From positions 372,001-436,000 of the forward strand of contig NZ_LWKZ01000027.1 of NCBI RefSeq assembly GCF_001905005.1: a DNA stretch of 64,000 nt, given 5' to 3'. Positions 1 through 9,001 of this stretch are shown piece after piece. The first letter of the stretch is position 1, and each line of letters begins with the position of its first letter. The DNA comes from Streptomyces sp. CB02923. Lineage in GTDB: Bacteria; Actinomycetota; Actinomycetes; Streptomycetales; Streptomycetaceae. A program made the position numbers and the translations under genes. The notes below the pieces were generated by a model. It worked only from the letters and a program-made list of their open reading frames with translations. It did not search any database and had not been told where the DNA came from.

Positions 1-57
1 CCCGAGCGCCGCCGCGCCCAGTACCGTCCGGCGTCCCGGCTGCTGCCGTTCCTGCAT
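1..57 (-). CDS. N-terminus of a Tat-exported protein (partial)
   Basis: Only the first 19 codons lie in the window; the gene runs off the left edge. The peptide starts MQERQQPGRRTVLGAAALG. The pair of arginines followed by T-V-L-G and an alanine-rich stretch is the start of a twin-arginine signal, so the product is probably exported folded or is a lipoprotein. A GAGGAG ribosome-binding site lies 6 bases upstream of the ATG. Function cannot be told from this fragment. The 251 bp between it and the next gene show no convincing gene. Confidence 0.65.
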   Translation of the reverse strand, partial: MQERQQPGRRTVLGAAALG

Positions 58-308
58 GATCGCGCTCCTCGCTCCACGGCGCCGGTGAGGGTGTCCGGCA
101 CCTGTCAATGGGTCGGAGCGATCCTAGGCACGTACACCTTTCGAAGGGGAGACCTGCCCCCCAACGCGCGGCAAACCCACGTCAACTCTGCGTATCGGTC
201 CCGTGAACCCGATGTGCGATCGAGCACGGCCGACGAGTATCGTCCTGGGCTGCATACTCTTGCACGCTCGCGGCGGCTGCCGCAGACCACCCACGACCGG
301 AGGGCCCG

Positions 309-977
309 TTGTCCCGCATTCTGCTGAAGGCGTTTCTCGGATTCGTCATGCGTGTCCTGTACCGCCCGAAAGTCGAGGGCGCGGAGCGCATCCCCGGCAG
401 CGGACCGGTGATCCTGGCCGGCAACCACGTCACCTTCATCGACTCGCTGTTCCTCTCCCTCATCGTCAAGCGCCAGGTGTTCTTCATCGGCAAGGACGAG
501 TACGTCAACGGCAAGGGGTTCAAGGGCCGCCTGATGTCCTGGTTCTTCACCTGCTCCGGCATGGTCCCGGTGGACCGGGACGGCGGCCACGGCGGCGTCG
601 CGGCGCTGATGACCGGCCGCCGCATCCTGGAGGAGGGCAAGATCTTCGGTATCTACCCCGAGGGCACCCGCTCCCCCGACGGCCGTCTGTACCGCGGCCG
701 TACCGGCATCGCCCGGCTCGCCCTGATGACCGGCGCGCCCGTCGTGCCGTTCGCGATGATCGGCACCGACAAGGTGCAGCCCGGCGGCAAGGGCCGTCCG
801 CACGTGGCACCGGTGACCGTCCGCTTCGGTGAGCCGCTGGACTTCGCCCGCTACGAGGGCATGGACCGGGACCGCTACGTGCTGCGCGCTGTCACCGACG
901 AGGTGATGAGCGACGTCATGGAGCTGTCCGGCCAGGAGTACGTGGACATGTACGCCACCAAGGCACGCGCGGCCTGA
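309..977 (+). CDS. 1-acyl-sn-glycerol-3-phosphate acyltransferase (PlsC family)
   Basis: 222 residues. Membrane-associated acyltransferase that would place an acyl chain on lysophosphatidic acid or a related lysophospholipid. The family's catalytic motif H-x4-D is present as NHVTFID near residue 40, and the substrate-binding motif E-G-T-R-S near residue 118. The TTG start is chosen because GGAGG lies 6 bases upstream and the protein then starts at the usual family length; an ATG 14 codons in is possible but has no ribosome-binding site. Single gene, followed by a strong hairpin shared with the convergent nucleotidase gene. The family also includes acyltransferases with other acceptors, so the exact substrate is unknown. 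Confidence 0.85.
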   Translation: MSRILLKAFLGFVMRVLYRPKVEGAERIPGSGPVILAGNHVTFIDSLFLSLIVKRQVFFIGKDEYVNGKGFKGRLMSWFFTCSGMVPVDRDGGHGGVAALMTGRRILEEGKIFGIYPEGTRSPDGRLYRGRTGIARLALMTGAPVVPFAMIGTDKVQPGGKGRPHVAPVTVRFGEPLDFARYEGMDRDRYVLRAVTDEVMSDVMELSGQEYVDMYATKARAA

Positions 978-996
978 CCGCCGCTGGACCCGCTCG

Positions 997-1037
997 CGCG
1001 CAGGGCCCCGACCGGATTCCGGTCGGGGCCCTGCGCG
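997..1037. terminator. Bidirectional hairpin terminator
   Basis: A perfect 19-bp inverted repeat (arms 997-1015 and 1019-1037) with a 3-base loop lies between two convergent genes. There is no T-run, as is usual for Streptomyces terminators. It can serve both the acyltransferase and the nucleotidase gene. Confidence 0.8.
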
Positions 1038-1070
1038 TTGCCGCGGTGCGCTCGTTCCGTACGACAGGAC

Positions 1071-3032
1071 CTAGCAGGGCACGCGGAACCCGTCCACCGT
1101 CGGCTGCCCGGCGGCGAGCATGGCGGCCTCGGCCCGGGGCAGCACCGTGCCGTCCGCGCGCCGCAGCCGCCGCGGCTCCGGGGTCACGCCGACGCGCGCG
1201 CCCGCGACCCTGCCGTTCAGCACCGACACCCGGTTCAGCGGCGCGGGTTGGATCCGCTGCCGCTCCTTGAGGTACGTCACGAAGCTCTCGAAGTCACGGT
1301 TGTGCCGGAAGGGCCGGGTGAAGCCGGTGAACGCCGGATACCCGTCCTGGTTCAGCAGGGTGTACGAGGGCGCCGCGACCCGGTACGAGCGGGACACGTC
1401 CAGCGCGGTGCCGTCGATGAACACGTCGGCCGGGTCGACCCGGTCGCCCGCCGCGCCCGTCGCGTCGAAGCTGTAACGGACGTTGGCGGACACCGCCAGC
1501 GGCGCGTACCGCAGGCCGCCGCCCGCGGGCACGGTCCACTGCTGCTCCAGCGCGTCGTGGATCTGCTGCCCGGTGACGGTGGCCGTGACGATCGGGTCGC
1601 CGAAGCCGACCGCGTTCCACGCCGTGCCGAAGGCGACCGTGCCGCCCGACGCGGAGTCGTACGGCAGGTCCCCGGCGATGATGGCCTGCCCGATGCGCGG
1701 CGCGATGGCGATGAGGGCCAGGTCGGCGGGGGTGGCGGGGTCGAGGTTGGCGTCGTTCATCGGCCCCTGGGGCTGCTGCCCGGCCCACAGTGCCCAGTCG
1801 GCCACCAGGTCGCCCATGGTGCTCTCGCCCGCCGCGTTGCGGGTCCGGGTGAAGGAGGCGGTCTGCTTGCCGAGGGGGACGGCGGCGCGCCGGGTGCCGT
1901 ACCCGGCCCAGTACTTGACGACGTCGGACAGCTCCGGGTGCGGTGCCACGTCCCGGGTGTTGGGGTGGTTGGTGGAGGTGGTCAGCTCGCGGACGACCTT
2001 GCCGGTGCGCGGGTCCAGCCGGAGGCTGATCTCGTTGACGAGCTGGCCGTGGCAGCCGGCCTCGACGAACGGGCGGGGCACTCCGTCGGGGTCGGGGACC
2101 ATCATGTTGAAGGCGGTGTGCCAGTGGCCGCAGACGATGGCGTCGATGTCCGGCGAGCAGCGCAGCGCCAGTTCGTAGGCGGGCCCCGAGGGGTTGGTGC
2201 CGCTGTTGAAGTCACCGCCGGCCACCGCGCCGTCGTGCATGCTGAGCACGATCGCGTTGACGCCGCGGGACTTGAGTTCGGCAGCGCAGCGGTTGGCGGT
2301 GGCCAGCTGGTCGAGGGTGCGCAGTCCCGGCTGGTAGGAGGCGGGCATGGTCTCAGTACCGATGGCGGTCAGGTGGATGAAGCCGACCGGCAGCCGCCGT
2401 CCCTGCCCCGCGTCCACCCACTCGATGTTGTACGGCGGCAGGACCCGCTCGCCGTTGGCGGCCCACACCGTGTTGGCGCTGTAGTACGCGAAGTCGGCGC
2501 CGTGGAAGCGCTGTCCGGAGGAGTCGACGAAGGAGTTGTCCCAGTCGACCGTCGGGTAGGAGATGCCGTCCACCATGTGCTGGGAGAGGAAGGCGGGCGA
2601 TTTGTCGAACTCGTGGTTGCCGGCCGAGGCGAAGTCCAGGCCCATCCGGTTCAGGGCTTCGATGGTCGGTTCGTCGGCGAGCGACTCGGCGGGGAACTCC
2701 CACCCGGAGAAGAGGTCACCGGGCGCGAAGAACAGGGAGTTGGCGCGGCCCGCCCGCAGCCGTTCGAGGTGCGCGGCCATGTAGGCCACGCCGCCCACGG
2801 TGTACTTCTTGCCGCCGGCGCCGGTGATGACCGAGCTGCTGCCCGGAGCCGCCTGGAGGTACCCGTGGAGATCGGTGATGTTGAGCAACTGCACGTCCAC
2901 GTACTCGTCCGCCGACCGCGCGTCGCGCGCGTGGCCGGAGGCGAAGGCATGGGTGCCGACCGCGGTGGCGGTGGCCAGAGCCCCCGCCGCGGTGAGGAAC
3001 ATGCGTCTGCCGAGCTCTGCCAACGTCGTCAC
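1071..3032 (-). CDS. Secreted 5'-nucleotidase / metallophosphoesterase
   Basis: 653 residues. The N-terminus has a twin-arginine-like export signal (GRRMFLTAAGAL, then an Ala-rich stretch). The catalytic domain opens with N-I-T-D-L-H-G (metal-binding D-x-H) near residue 52 and has G-N-H-E-F-D near residue 140 and H-W-H near residue 300, the residues that hold the two metal ions. The C-terminal half fits the 5'-nucleotidase substrate-specificity domain. The family dephosphorylates nucleotides or 2',3'-cyclic nucleotides outside the cell and helps scavenge phosphate. It stands alone and converges with the acyltransferase gene. The substrate cannot be fixed from sequence; UshA-like or CpdB-like activity are both possible. 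Confidence 0.85.
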   Translation of the reverse strand: MTTLAELGRRMFLTAAGALATATAVGTHAFASGHARDARSADEYVDVQLLNITDLHGYLQAAPGSSSVITGAGGKKYTVGGVAYMAAHLERLRAGRANSLFFAPGDLFSGWEFPAESLADEPTIEALNRMGLDFASAGNHEFDKSPAFLSQHMVDGISYPTVDWDNSFVDSSGQRFHGADFAYYSANTVWAANGERVLPPYNIEWVDAGQGRRLPVGFIHLTAIGTETMPASYQPGLRTLDQLATANRCAAELKSRGVNAIVLSMHDGAVAGGDFNSGTNPSGPAYELALRCSPDIDAIVCGHWHTAFNMMVPDPDGVPRPFVEAGCHGQLVNEISLRLDPRTGKVVRELTTSTNHPNTRDVAPHPELSDVVKYWAGYGTRRAAVPLGKQTASFTRTRNAAGESTMGDLVADWALWAGQQPQGPMNDANLDPATPADLALIAIAPRIGQAIIAGDLPYDSASGGTVAFGTAWNAVGFGDPIVTATVTGQQIHDALEQQWTVPAGGGLRYAPLAVSANVRYSFDATGAAGDRVDPADVFIDGTALDVSRSYRVAAPSYTLLNQDGYPAFTGFTRPFRHNRDFESFVTYLKERQRIQPAPLNRVSVLNGRVAGARVGVTPEPRRLRRADGTVLPRAEAAMLAAGQPTVDGFRVPC

Positions 3033-3124
3033 CCTCCAGAGAGTGCCCGAGTGCGGGGGAACGACTGGAGAGTCAAACGAGCCATGGGAGCCTCCCGGCC
3101 CACACGAGGCGGCCGGAACGTGAA

Positions 3125-3155
3125 CGGGCGGGGGACAACTGCCGCCCCCCGCCCG
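3125..3155 (-). terminator. Hairpin terminator after the MFS gene
   Basis: 10-bp GC-only stem (3125-3134 with 3146-3155) and an 11-base loop, 20 bp past the stop codon of the MFS transporter and upstream of the nucleotidase gene. Confidence 0.6.
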
Positions 3156-3174
3156 GTACTACGGATCACCCGGA

Positions 3175-4761
3175 TCAGTGATGCGCCGCCTCCGGTTCGG
3201 GCTCCACCGCGACGGTGCCGTCCTCCAGCCGCTGGCCGCGCAGCAGGAACCACGCGGCGCAGGCCGCGGCGATCAGCACGGCGGCGCCGACCCCGGCCGC
3301 GGTGTCCAGGCCGTCGACGAAGGCGTGCTGGGCGGCCCTGAGCAGGCCGTCCCCGGCGTCGGGCGGGAGGGAGCCGGACGCTTCGACGGCGCCGCCGAGC
3401 GATTCCCTGGCGGCGTTCGCGGCCGTCTCGGGTACGCCGTCCGGGGTGGCGAAGTCCCGGTAGATGCTGGTGACGATGGAGCCGAGCAGCGCGATGCCGA
3501 GGGCGGCGCCCAGTTCGTACGCCGTCTCCGAGACGGCGGACGCGGCGCCCGCCTGCTCCTTGGGCACGCTGGAGAGGATCACGTCCGCGGTGACGGTGAA
3601 GGCGAAGCCCGCGCCGACGCCGACGGCGAACAGGATGGTGCCGAGGGTGAGGGTGCTGGTGTCCTGGCCCAGGCCGATGCAGCCGGCCAGGGCCAGGCCG
3701 ACCACGCCCAGGCCTCCGGCGACGACGAGCCGTACGGACAGCCGTCGGGCGACGTATCCGGCGGCCAGTCCCGCGCCCACCGCGCCGATCGCCGCGGGCA
3801 GTTCGACCAGTCCGGCGTTGAGCGGCGAGCGCAGCTGCACCATCTGGAGGAACTGCGAGAGGAAGAAGACCAGTCCGGACAGGCCCAGGATGGTCAGCAG
3901 GTCGGCCAGTACGGCGCCGGAGAAGCCGCGGTGCTGGAAGAGCTTCATGTCCAGCAGCGGCGACTTCAGGGTCTGCTGCCGGCGTACGAACGTGATCAGC
4001 GCGAGCACCCCGAAGACACCGGCGGCCGCGATGTCCCAGCGGAAGCCGTGCACCGACGCTTCCTTGATCGCGTAGACGATGCCGACCATGCCCACGAGGG
4101 ACAGGCCCACGCTGGGCAGGTCCCACGGGCCGGGGTCCGGGTTGCGGGACTCCGGCAGCACCTTGGCGCCGATGATCACCAGCAGGGCCATCACGGGCAG
4201 GTTGATCAGGAAGACCGAGCCCCACCAGAAGTGGCCGAGCAGGAAGCCGCCGAGCACCGGGCCGACGGCCGCGCCCGCCGAGGCCATGGCACCCCAGATG
4301 CCGATGGCCAGGCTGCGTTCCTTGGGGTCGTGGAAGAGGTTGCGGATCAGGGCGAGGGTGGAGGGCATCAGCGTCGCGCCCGCCACGCCCAGCAGCGCCC
4401 GCGCCACGATCATCATGGCCGGGGTGCCGGCGTACGCCGCGAGCACCGACATGGCGCCGAATACGACCGATCCGGTCAGCAGCAGCTTCTTGCGCCCGAT
4501 GCGGTCGCCGAGGCTGCCCATCGAGACCAGCAGGCCGGCGATGACGAACGAGTAGACGTCGCCGATCCACAGCAGCTGCGTGCCGGACGGGCGCAGATCC
4601 TCGCTGAGGAAGGGGGTGGCGAGGCCCAGGACGGTGGCGTCCACGCCGACCAGCAGGACGGCGAGGACGAGGACGGCGAGCGCGAGCCAGCGTCCGGGGC
4701 GGGGCTGGTGCTCCGCGGTGGCACCGGTGCGGTCCGCGGTCTCCTTGGCGGGCTTGCTCAT
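3175..4761 (-). CDS. MFS drug-efflux transporter, DHA2 (EmrB/QacA) family
   Basis: 528 residues from the ATG at 4761. About 14 hydrophobic segments fit the DHA2 branch of the major facilitator superfamily, which exports drugs and organic cations with the proton gradient. Motif A is visible between helices 2 and 3 as G-S-L-G-D-R-I-G-R-K-K. A conserved Asp sits in helix 1 (V-G-V-D-A-T-V). The ATG overlaps the stop of the upstream TetR gene as ATGA, so the two are co-translated. An upstream extension in the same frame is rejected because it would lie inside the regulator gene. Likely expressed when a ligand releases the TetR repressor; the exported compound is unknown. Confidence 0.88.
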   Translation of the reverse strand: MSKPAKETADRTGATAEHQPRPGRWLALAVLVLAVLLVGVDATVLGLATPFLSEDLRPSGTQLLWIGDVYSFVIAGLLVSMGSLGDRIGRKKLLLTGSVVFGAMSVLAAYAGTPAMMIVARALLGVAGATLMPSTLALIRNLFHDPKERSLAIGIWGAMASAGAAVGPVLGGFLLGHFWWGSVFLINLPVMALLVIIGAKVLPESRNPDPGPWDLPSVGLSLVGMVGIVYAIKEASVHGFRWDIAAAGVFGVLALITFVRRQQTLKSPLLDMKLFQHRGFSGAVLADLLTILGLSGLVFFLSQFLQMVQLRSPLNAGLVELPAAIGAVGAGLAAGYVARRLSVRLVVAGGLGVVGLALAGCIGLGQDTSTLTLGTILFAVGVGAGFAFTVTADVILSSVPKEQAGAASAVSETAYELGAALGIALLGSIVTSIYRDFATPDGVPETAANAARESLGGAVEASGSLPPDAGDGLLRAAQHAFVDGLDTAAGVGAAVLIAAACAAWFLLRGQRLEDGTVAVEPEPEAAHH

Positions 4762-5309
4762 TTCTCCATGCTCCGTCGGATGCCGCCGAGCAGCAGCTCG
4801 GCGATCGAGTGGTCGAGGTCTCTGCGGGCGACGCGCCCTTCGTGCACGGCCCACGCGCCGGCGCCGATCAGTCCGTACAGCGCCTCGGTGAGCCAGACGG
4901 GGGTCAGGTCGATACGGAAGTCGCCCTCCTCCTGGCCGCGCCGGAAGAGCGCGTGGATACGGGCGTCCAGCCGCTCCCAGCCCTTGTTGACCTCCTCGCC
5001 CTCGAAGAGCTGGTTCTCGGTGTAGAGGAAGGCCAGGAAGCCCGCGACGGGCTCGGTCTCGACGATCAGCCGGCGCAGCGCGCTGACGGCGTCGTCCTCG
5101 TCGAGGCGGGAGGCGTCCAGCGCCCTGCCGAACTGCTCGATGCCCAGTTCCTCCAGGGCCTTGATCAGGGCGTCCCGGCCCGCGAAGTGGCGGTGGAGGG
5201 TGGCGCGGCTGATGCCGGCGGCCCTGGCGATCTCGTCCATGCCGGCGGTCGCCTTGCGGGTGAGCAGGCCGGCGGCTTCGGTGAGTACGTGCTCTCGGTC
5301 AACGGCCAT
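4758..5309 (-). CDS. TetR-family repressor of the adjacent MFS pump
   Basis: 183 residues from the ATG at 5309. Residues about 1-50 form the TetR helix-turn-helix (T-A-G-M-D-E-I-A-R-A-A-G-I-S-R-A-T-L-H-R-H-F); the rest is an all-helical ligand/dimer domain. It precedes the MFS gene and overlaps it by 4 bp (ATGA), so the regulator is first in a two-gene operon. An 18-bp perfect palindrome 20 bp upstream of the start is a ready operator, which suggests autorepression of the pair. A longer start at 5342 would place that palindrome inside the coding region and is less likely. The ligand is unknown. Confidence 0.85.
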   Translation of the reverse strand: MAVDREHVLTEAAGLLTRKATAGMDEIARAAGISRATLHRHFAGRDALIKALEELGIEQFGRALDASRLDEDDAVSALRRLIVETEPVAGFLAFLYTENQLFEGEEVNKGWERLDARIHALFRRGQEEGDFRIDLTPVWLTEALYGLIGAGAWAVHEGRVARRDLDHSIAELLLGGIRRSMEK

Positions 5310-5328
5310 GAGACAGAGAATAACCGAA

Positions 5329-5346
5329 TGAGACATCAATGTCTCA
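5329..5346. promoter_or_regulatory. Putative TetR operator
   Basis: TGAGACATCAATGTCTCA is a perfect inverted repeat with 8-bp arms around a 2-base centre. It lies directly upstream of the tetR-MFS operon, where the promoter should be. Size, symmetry and position match TetR-family operators. The binding is inferred. Confidence 0.65.
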
Positions 5347-5400
5347 CGCGAATCGCGGATGTCTCCCCTCGCACGGTCTCCCCTCGCGCAGCGGAACGGC

Positions 5401-5467
5401 CGCGGCCCCCTCGGAGACTCCGAGGGGGCCGCGGACCGGGGCCGAGCACCGCCGTCCGGTGCTCGGC
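5401..5467. terminator. Tandem hairpin terminators after argH
   Basis: Two perfect inverted repeats in a row: 5401-5416 with 5418-5433, and 5441-5451 with 5457-5467. They lie 31 bp past the argH stop and shield it from the tetR promoter region. Confidence 0.7.
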
Positions 5468-5497
5468 ACCCGGCGTCCCGTACGGGTGCGGGAACGC

Positions 5498-6925
5498 TCA
5501 GCGCTTCGCGTCCGCCCAAGCCCGCTGCGTGGCCAGATCCGCCGTGACCTCAGCCAGCTGGACGGCGACGGCGGACGGGGCCGTGCCGCCGCGGCCGCTG
5601 CGCGAGGCGAGCGCGCCGGGCACGTTCAGGACCGTACGGACCTCCGGCGTCAGATGCGGCGAGATCGCGGCGAACTGCTCGTCGCTCAGCTCGTCCAGCT
5701 CGATGCCGTGCTGCTCGCACTCCTTGACGCACTCCCCCGCGACCTCGTGCGCCACCCGGAACGGCACCCCCTGCCGTACGAGCCACTCGGCGATGTCCGT
5801 GGCGAGCGAGAAACCGGCCGGGGCCAGCTCCTCCATACGCTCCCGGTTGACGGTCAGCGTGGCCATCATCCCGGTGAACGCCGGCAGCAGGATCTCCAGC
5901 TGGTCGCAGGAGTCGAAGACCGGCTCCTTGTCCTCCTGGAGGTCGCGGTTGTACGCGAGCGGCAGTGCCTTCAACGTGGTCAGCAGGCCCGTCAGATTGC
6001 CGACCAGCCGCCCGGACTTGCCACGGGCCAGCTCGGCGATGTCCGGGTTCTTCTTCTGCGGCATGATCGAGGAGCCGGTGGAGAAGGCATCGTGCAGGGT
6101 CACGAAGGAGAACTCCTTCGTGTTCCAGATGATGACCTCCTCGGCGATCCGGGACAGGTCCACGCCGGTCATCGCGGTGATGAAGGCGAACTCGGCGACG
6201 AAGTCCCGGGACGCCGTACCGTCGATGGAGTTGGCCGAGCTGCCGCCCTCGAACCCGAGATCGGCGGCGACCGCCTCCGGGTCCAGCCCGAGCGAGGAAC
6301 CCGCCAGCGCACCCGACCCGTACGGCGAGACGGCCGTCCGCGTGTCCCACTGCCGCAGCCGCTCCGCGTTCCGCGACAGCGCCTGGACGTGCGCGAGGAC
6401 GTGGTGCGCGAACAGCACCGGCTGCGCGTGCTGGAGGTGCGTACGGCCCGGCATCGCGACGTCCGGGTGCGCCTCGGCGAGGCCGACCAGCGCCTCCTGG
6501 AGATCCGCGAGCAGCCCGCCGATGATCCGGGCGTGGTCGCGCAGGTACATCCGGAAGAGCGTGGCGACCTGGTCGTTGCGGGACCGCCCGGCGCGCAGCT
6601 TGCCCCCGAGGTCCGGGCCGAGCCGCTCCAGCAGCCCCCGCTCCAGCGCGGTGTGCACGTCCTCGTCGGCGATGGTCCCGACGAAACCGCCGTCGGCGAC
6701 ATCGGCCTCCAGCTGATCGAGCCCCCCGAGCATCCGGAGCAGCTCCTCCTCGCTGAGCAGCCCCGCCTTGTTCAGCACGCGCGCGTGGGCACGGGAACCC
6801 GCGATGTCGTACGGCGCCAGCCGCCAGTCGAAGTGGACGGAGGCGGACAGCTTCGCCAGGGCCTCGGCGGGCCCGTCGGCGAACCGGCCGCCCCAGAGCC
6901 GGACGTCACCGCTGTTGCTGCTCAC
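5498..6925 (-). CDS. argH: Argininosuccinate lyase
   Basis: 475 residues, the usual length. Last step of arginine synthesis: cleaves argininosuccinate to arginine and fumarate in the cytoplasm; a homotetramer in the family. The fumarase/aspartase signature is clear as G-S-S-I-M-P-Q-K-K-N-P-D near residue 280, carrying the catalytic Ser loop. The substrate-binding motif near residue 160 is T-H-L-Q-H-A-Q-P. GTG start at 6925 with GAGGAG 9 bases upstream. It follows argG by 96 bp, but a strong hairpin separates them, so argH may have its own promoter or be expressed by read-through. Confidence 0.96.
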   Translation of the reverse strand: MSSNSGDVRLWGGRFADGPAEALAKLSASVHFDWRLAPYDIAGSRAHARVLNKAGLLSEEELLRMLGGLDQLEADVADGGFVGTIADEDVHTALERGLLERLGPDLGGKLRAGRSRNDQVATLFRMYLRDHARIIGGLLADLQEALVGLAEAHPDVAMPGRTHLQHAQPVLFAHHVLAHVQALSRNAERLRQWDTRTAVSPYGSGALAGSSLGLDPEAVAADLGFEGGSSANSIDGTASRDFVAEFAFITAMTGVDLSRIAEEVIIWNTKEFSFVTLHDAFSTGSSIMPQKKNPDIAELARGKSGRLVGNLTGLLTTLKALPLAYNRDLQEDKEPVFDSCDQLEILLPAFTGMMATLTVNRERMEELAPAGFSLATDIAEWLVRQGVPFRVAHEVAGECVKECEQHGIELDELSDEQFAAISPHLTPEVRTVLNVPGALASRSGRGGTAPSAVAVQLAEVTADLATQRAWADAKR

Positions 6926-6958
6926 TTGCTCAGCTCCTCATGGATCAAGAGATGTACG

Positions 6959-6993
6959 GTCCCCGGCAGCCGGACGGACCGGCTGCCGGGGAC
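6959..6993 (-). terminator. Hairpin between argG and argH
   Basis: Perfect 15-bp arms (6959-6973 and 6979-6993) around a 5-base loop, 29 bp past the argG stop. It may end the argG transcript or lower read-through into argH. Confidence 0.65.
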
Positions 6994-7021
6994 GGGGTCG
7001 GGGTGGCGCTCCGGCCCGGGG

Positions 7022-8215
7022 TTACGCCAGGTCCCGCTTCGCCGCGATCTTCGACGACATCCCGAAGATCTCGATGAAGCCCTTCGACAGCGACTGGTCG
7101 AAGGTGTCGCCCGTGTCGTACGTCGCCAGGTTGAAGTCGTACAGCGACTGCTCGGACCGCCGCCCGGTGACCACCGCGCGACCGCCGTGCAGCGTCATCC
7201 GGACATCACCCGACACCGCCTGGTTCGCCTCGTCGATGAACCCGTCCAGGGCCCGCTTGAGCGGCGAGAACCACAGGCCGTCGTAGACCAGCTCGCCCCA
7301 CCGCTGCTCGACCTGCCGCTTGTAGCGGGCCAGCTCGCGCTCGACGGTGACGGCCTCCAGCTCCTGGTGCGCGGTGATCAGCGCAATCGCGCCGGGCGCC
7401 TCGTAGACCTCCCGGGACTTGATGCCGACCAGGCGGTCCTCGACCATGTCGATCCGGCCGATGCCGTGCGCGCCGGCCCGCTCGTTGAGCTGCTGAATCG
7501 CCTGCAGCACCGACACGGGCTTGCCGTCGATCGCGACCGGCACCCCCTCCTTGAAGGTGATGACCAGCTCATCGGCCTCCCGGGACAGCGCCGGGTTCTG
7601 CGTGTACTCGTACACGTCCTCGATCGGCGCGTTCCAGATGTCCTCCAGGAAGCCGGTCTCCACGGCCCGCCCGAAGACGTTCTGGTCGATCGAGTACGGC
7701 GACTTCTTGGTCGTCGTGATCGGCAGGTTCTTGCTCTCGCAGAACGCGATCGCCTTGTCCCGCGTCATCGCGTAGTCCCGCACCGGGGCGATGCACTTCA
7801 GGTCCGGCGCCAGGGAGGAGATCCCGGCCTCGAACCGCACCTGGTCGTTGCCCTTGCCGGTGCAGCCGTGGGCGACGGTGCTCGCGCCGTGCTTCTTGGC
7901 GGCGGCGACCAGGTGCTTGACGATCGTGGGCCGCGACAGCGCGGAGACCAGCGGGTACCGGTCCATGTACAGCGCATTGGCCTTGATCGCCGGGAGGCAG
8001 TACTCGTCGGCGAACTCGTCCTTGGCGTCCGCGACCTCGGCCTCGACCGCGCCACAGGCGAGCGCGCGCTTGCGGATGACGTCCAGGTCTTCACCGCCCT
8101 GGCCGACATCCACAGCCACGGCGATGACCTCGGCGCCCGTCTCCTCGGCGATCCAGCCGATGGCGACGGAGGTGTCCAGGCCGCCCGAATAGGCGAGTAC
8201 GACGCGCTCGGTCAC
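7022..8215 (-). CDS. argG: Argininosuccinate synthase
   Basis: 397 residues. Joins citrulline and aspartate with ATP to make argininosuccinate. The N-type ATP-pyrophosphatase P-loop is at residues 8-14 (A-Y-S-G-G-L-D-T-S). The synthase signatures near residue 115 (A-H-G-C-T-G-K-G-N-D-Q) and the citrulline/aspartate loop S-P-Y-S-I-D-Q-N are present. The GTG at 8215 is preferred because AAGGAG lies 7 bases upstream and the length matches Streptomyces argG; an ATG 25 codons earlier would overlap the putative ArgR site. A candidate ARG box lies just upstream, so ArgR from this same window is the likely repressor. Confidence 0.96.
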   Translation of the reverse strand: MTERVVLAYSGGLDTSVAIGWIAEETGAEVIAVAVDVGQGGEDLDVIRKRALACGAVEAEVADAKDEFADEYCLPAIKANALYMDRYPLVSALSRPTIVKHLVAAAKKHGASTVAHGCTGKGNDQVRFEAGISSLAPDLKCIAPVRDYAMTRDKAIAFCESKNLPITTTKKSPYSIDQNVFGRAVETGFLEDIWNAPIEDVYEYTQNPALSREADELVITFKEGVPVAIDGKPVSVLQAIQQLNERAGAHGIGRIDMVEDRLVGIKSREVYEAPGAIALITAHQELEAVTVERELARYKRQVEQRWGELVYDGLWFSPLKRALDGFIDEANQAVSGDVRMTLHGGRAVVTGRRSEQSLYDFNLATYDTGDTFDQSLSKGFIEIFGMSSKIAAKRDLA

Positions 8216-8230
8216 GGGTTTCTCCTTACG

Positions 8231-8260
8231 GTGCATTCGCTGATGGGTATAACTATGCAC
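8231..8260 (-). promoter_or_regulatory. Candidate ARG box upstream of argG
   Basis: Upstream of argG, GTGCATAGTTATACCC (read on the minus strand, 8260-8245) has half-sites GTGCATA and TATACCC. A further TGCA half-site lies at 8231-8236. TGCATA/TATGCA-type half-sites are known for ArgR in Streptomyces. The palindrome is imperfect, so this is a candidate only. Confidence 0.5.
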
Positions 8261-8381
8261 TCCACCGCATGATTCGTCAACGCACGCCACACGAATGGCG
8301 CAACCGCAGCACCCCAGAAACCATCCCCGCAGGCCAGAGCCACCCCGCCCCGCCGGACCTCCCCCGCTCCCCCTCCTTCCC

Positions 8382-8747
8382 CTACTCCCCCAGCACCTCC
8401 GCCAGCACCGTCACATGACTCAGCTCGATCTCCTTGGTCGCGGTCAGCAACGTCACCGGCCCCGCCGCCACCCGCTCCCGCAGCCCGTCGAGCGCCTCGG
8501 CGGCCGGCGGAACGGCCAGCTCCGCCCGATACCTCTCCGCAAACTCCTCATACCGCTCGGCCCGGTGCCCGTACCAGGTACGCAGCTCCTTCGACGGCGC
8601 CACGTCCTTGCACCACTCGTCCAGCCGCGCGGCGTCCTTCGCCACCCCTCGCGGCCACAACCGGTCCACGAGCACCCGCGCCCCGTCCTCGCCCTCCGGC
8701 GCCTCGTACACCCGACGCTGCCGGACCTCTCCACGGCGATCACCCAT
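8382..8747 (-). CDS. DUF488 family protein
   Basis: 121 residues from the ATG at 8747. The family hallmark R-V-L-V-D-R-L-W-P-R-G is near residue 27, followed by a W-C-K-D-V-A-P-S-x-x-L-R-x-W-Y/F-G-H block and, at the C-terminus, the T-L-L-T-A-T-K segment. DUF488 proteins of this size are widespread in bacteria without an agreed biochemical role. It stands alone between argG and tRNA-Pro. A longer reading frame exists upstream but runs into the tRNA region without family similarity, so the short start is used. Confidence 0.75.
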   Translation of the reverse strand: MGDRRGEVRQRRVYEAPEGEDGARVLVDRLWPRGVAKDAARLDEWCKDVAPSKELRTWYGHRAERYEEFAERYRAELAVPPAAEALDGLRERVAAGPVTLLTATKEIELSHVTVLAEVLGE

Positions 8748-8897
8748 ACCGCCATGCAACCACGCACCCAAGGGGCCCGCCCGCCCCTTTTCGACCGTTC
8801 TGCACCCCCACAGGGACCCCGCTTTGGATTCAGGGCCCCGGACAGGGTATTTTTCTTGTGCACGCCCCGACCGGGGAAACCCGGCCGAAGCGAGCAC

Positions 8898-8971
<74 letters not shown>

Positions 8972-9001
8972 CTCGAAAGAGTCGCAGGTCAGAGCCTTGT
9001 T

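Noticed and set aside
1038..3341. Long open frame opposite the nucleotidase gene
   Set aside because: It is the antisense shadow of a high-GC gene (Gly/Arg/Val-rich, no family motif). The same holds for long frames opposite argG/argH (5339-8272), argD/argB (11573-13375), icd (19963-22977) and pheT (43728-46991).
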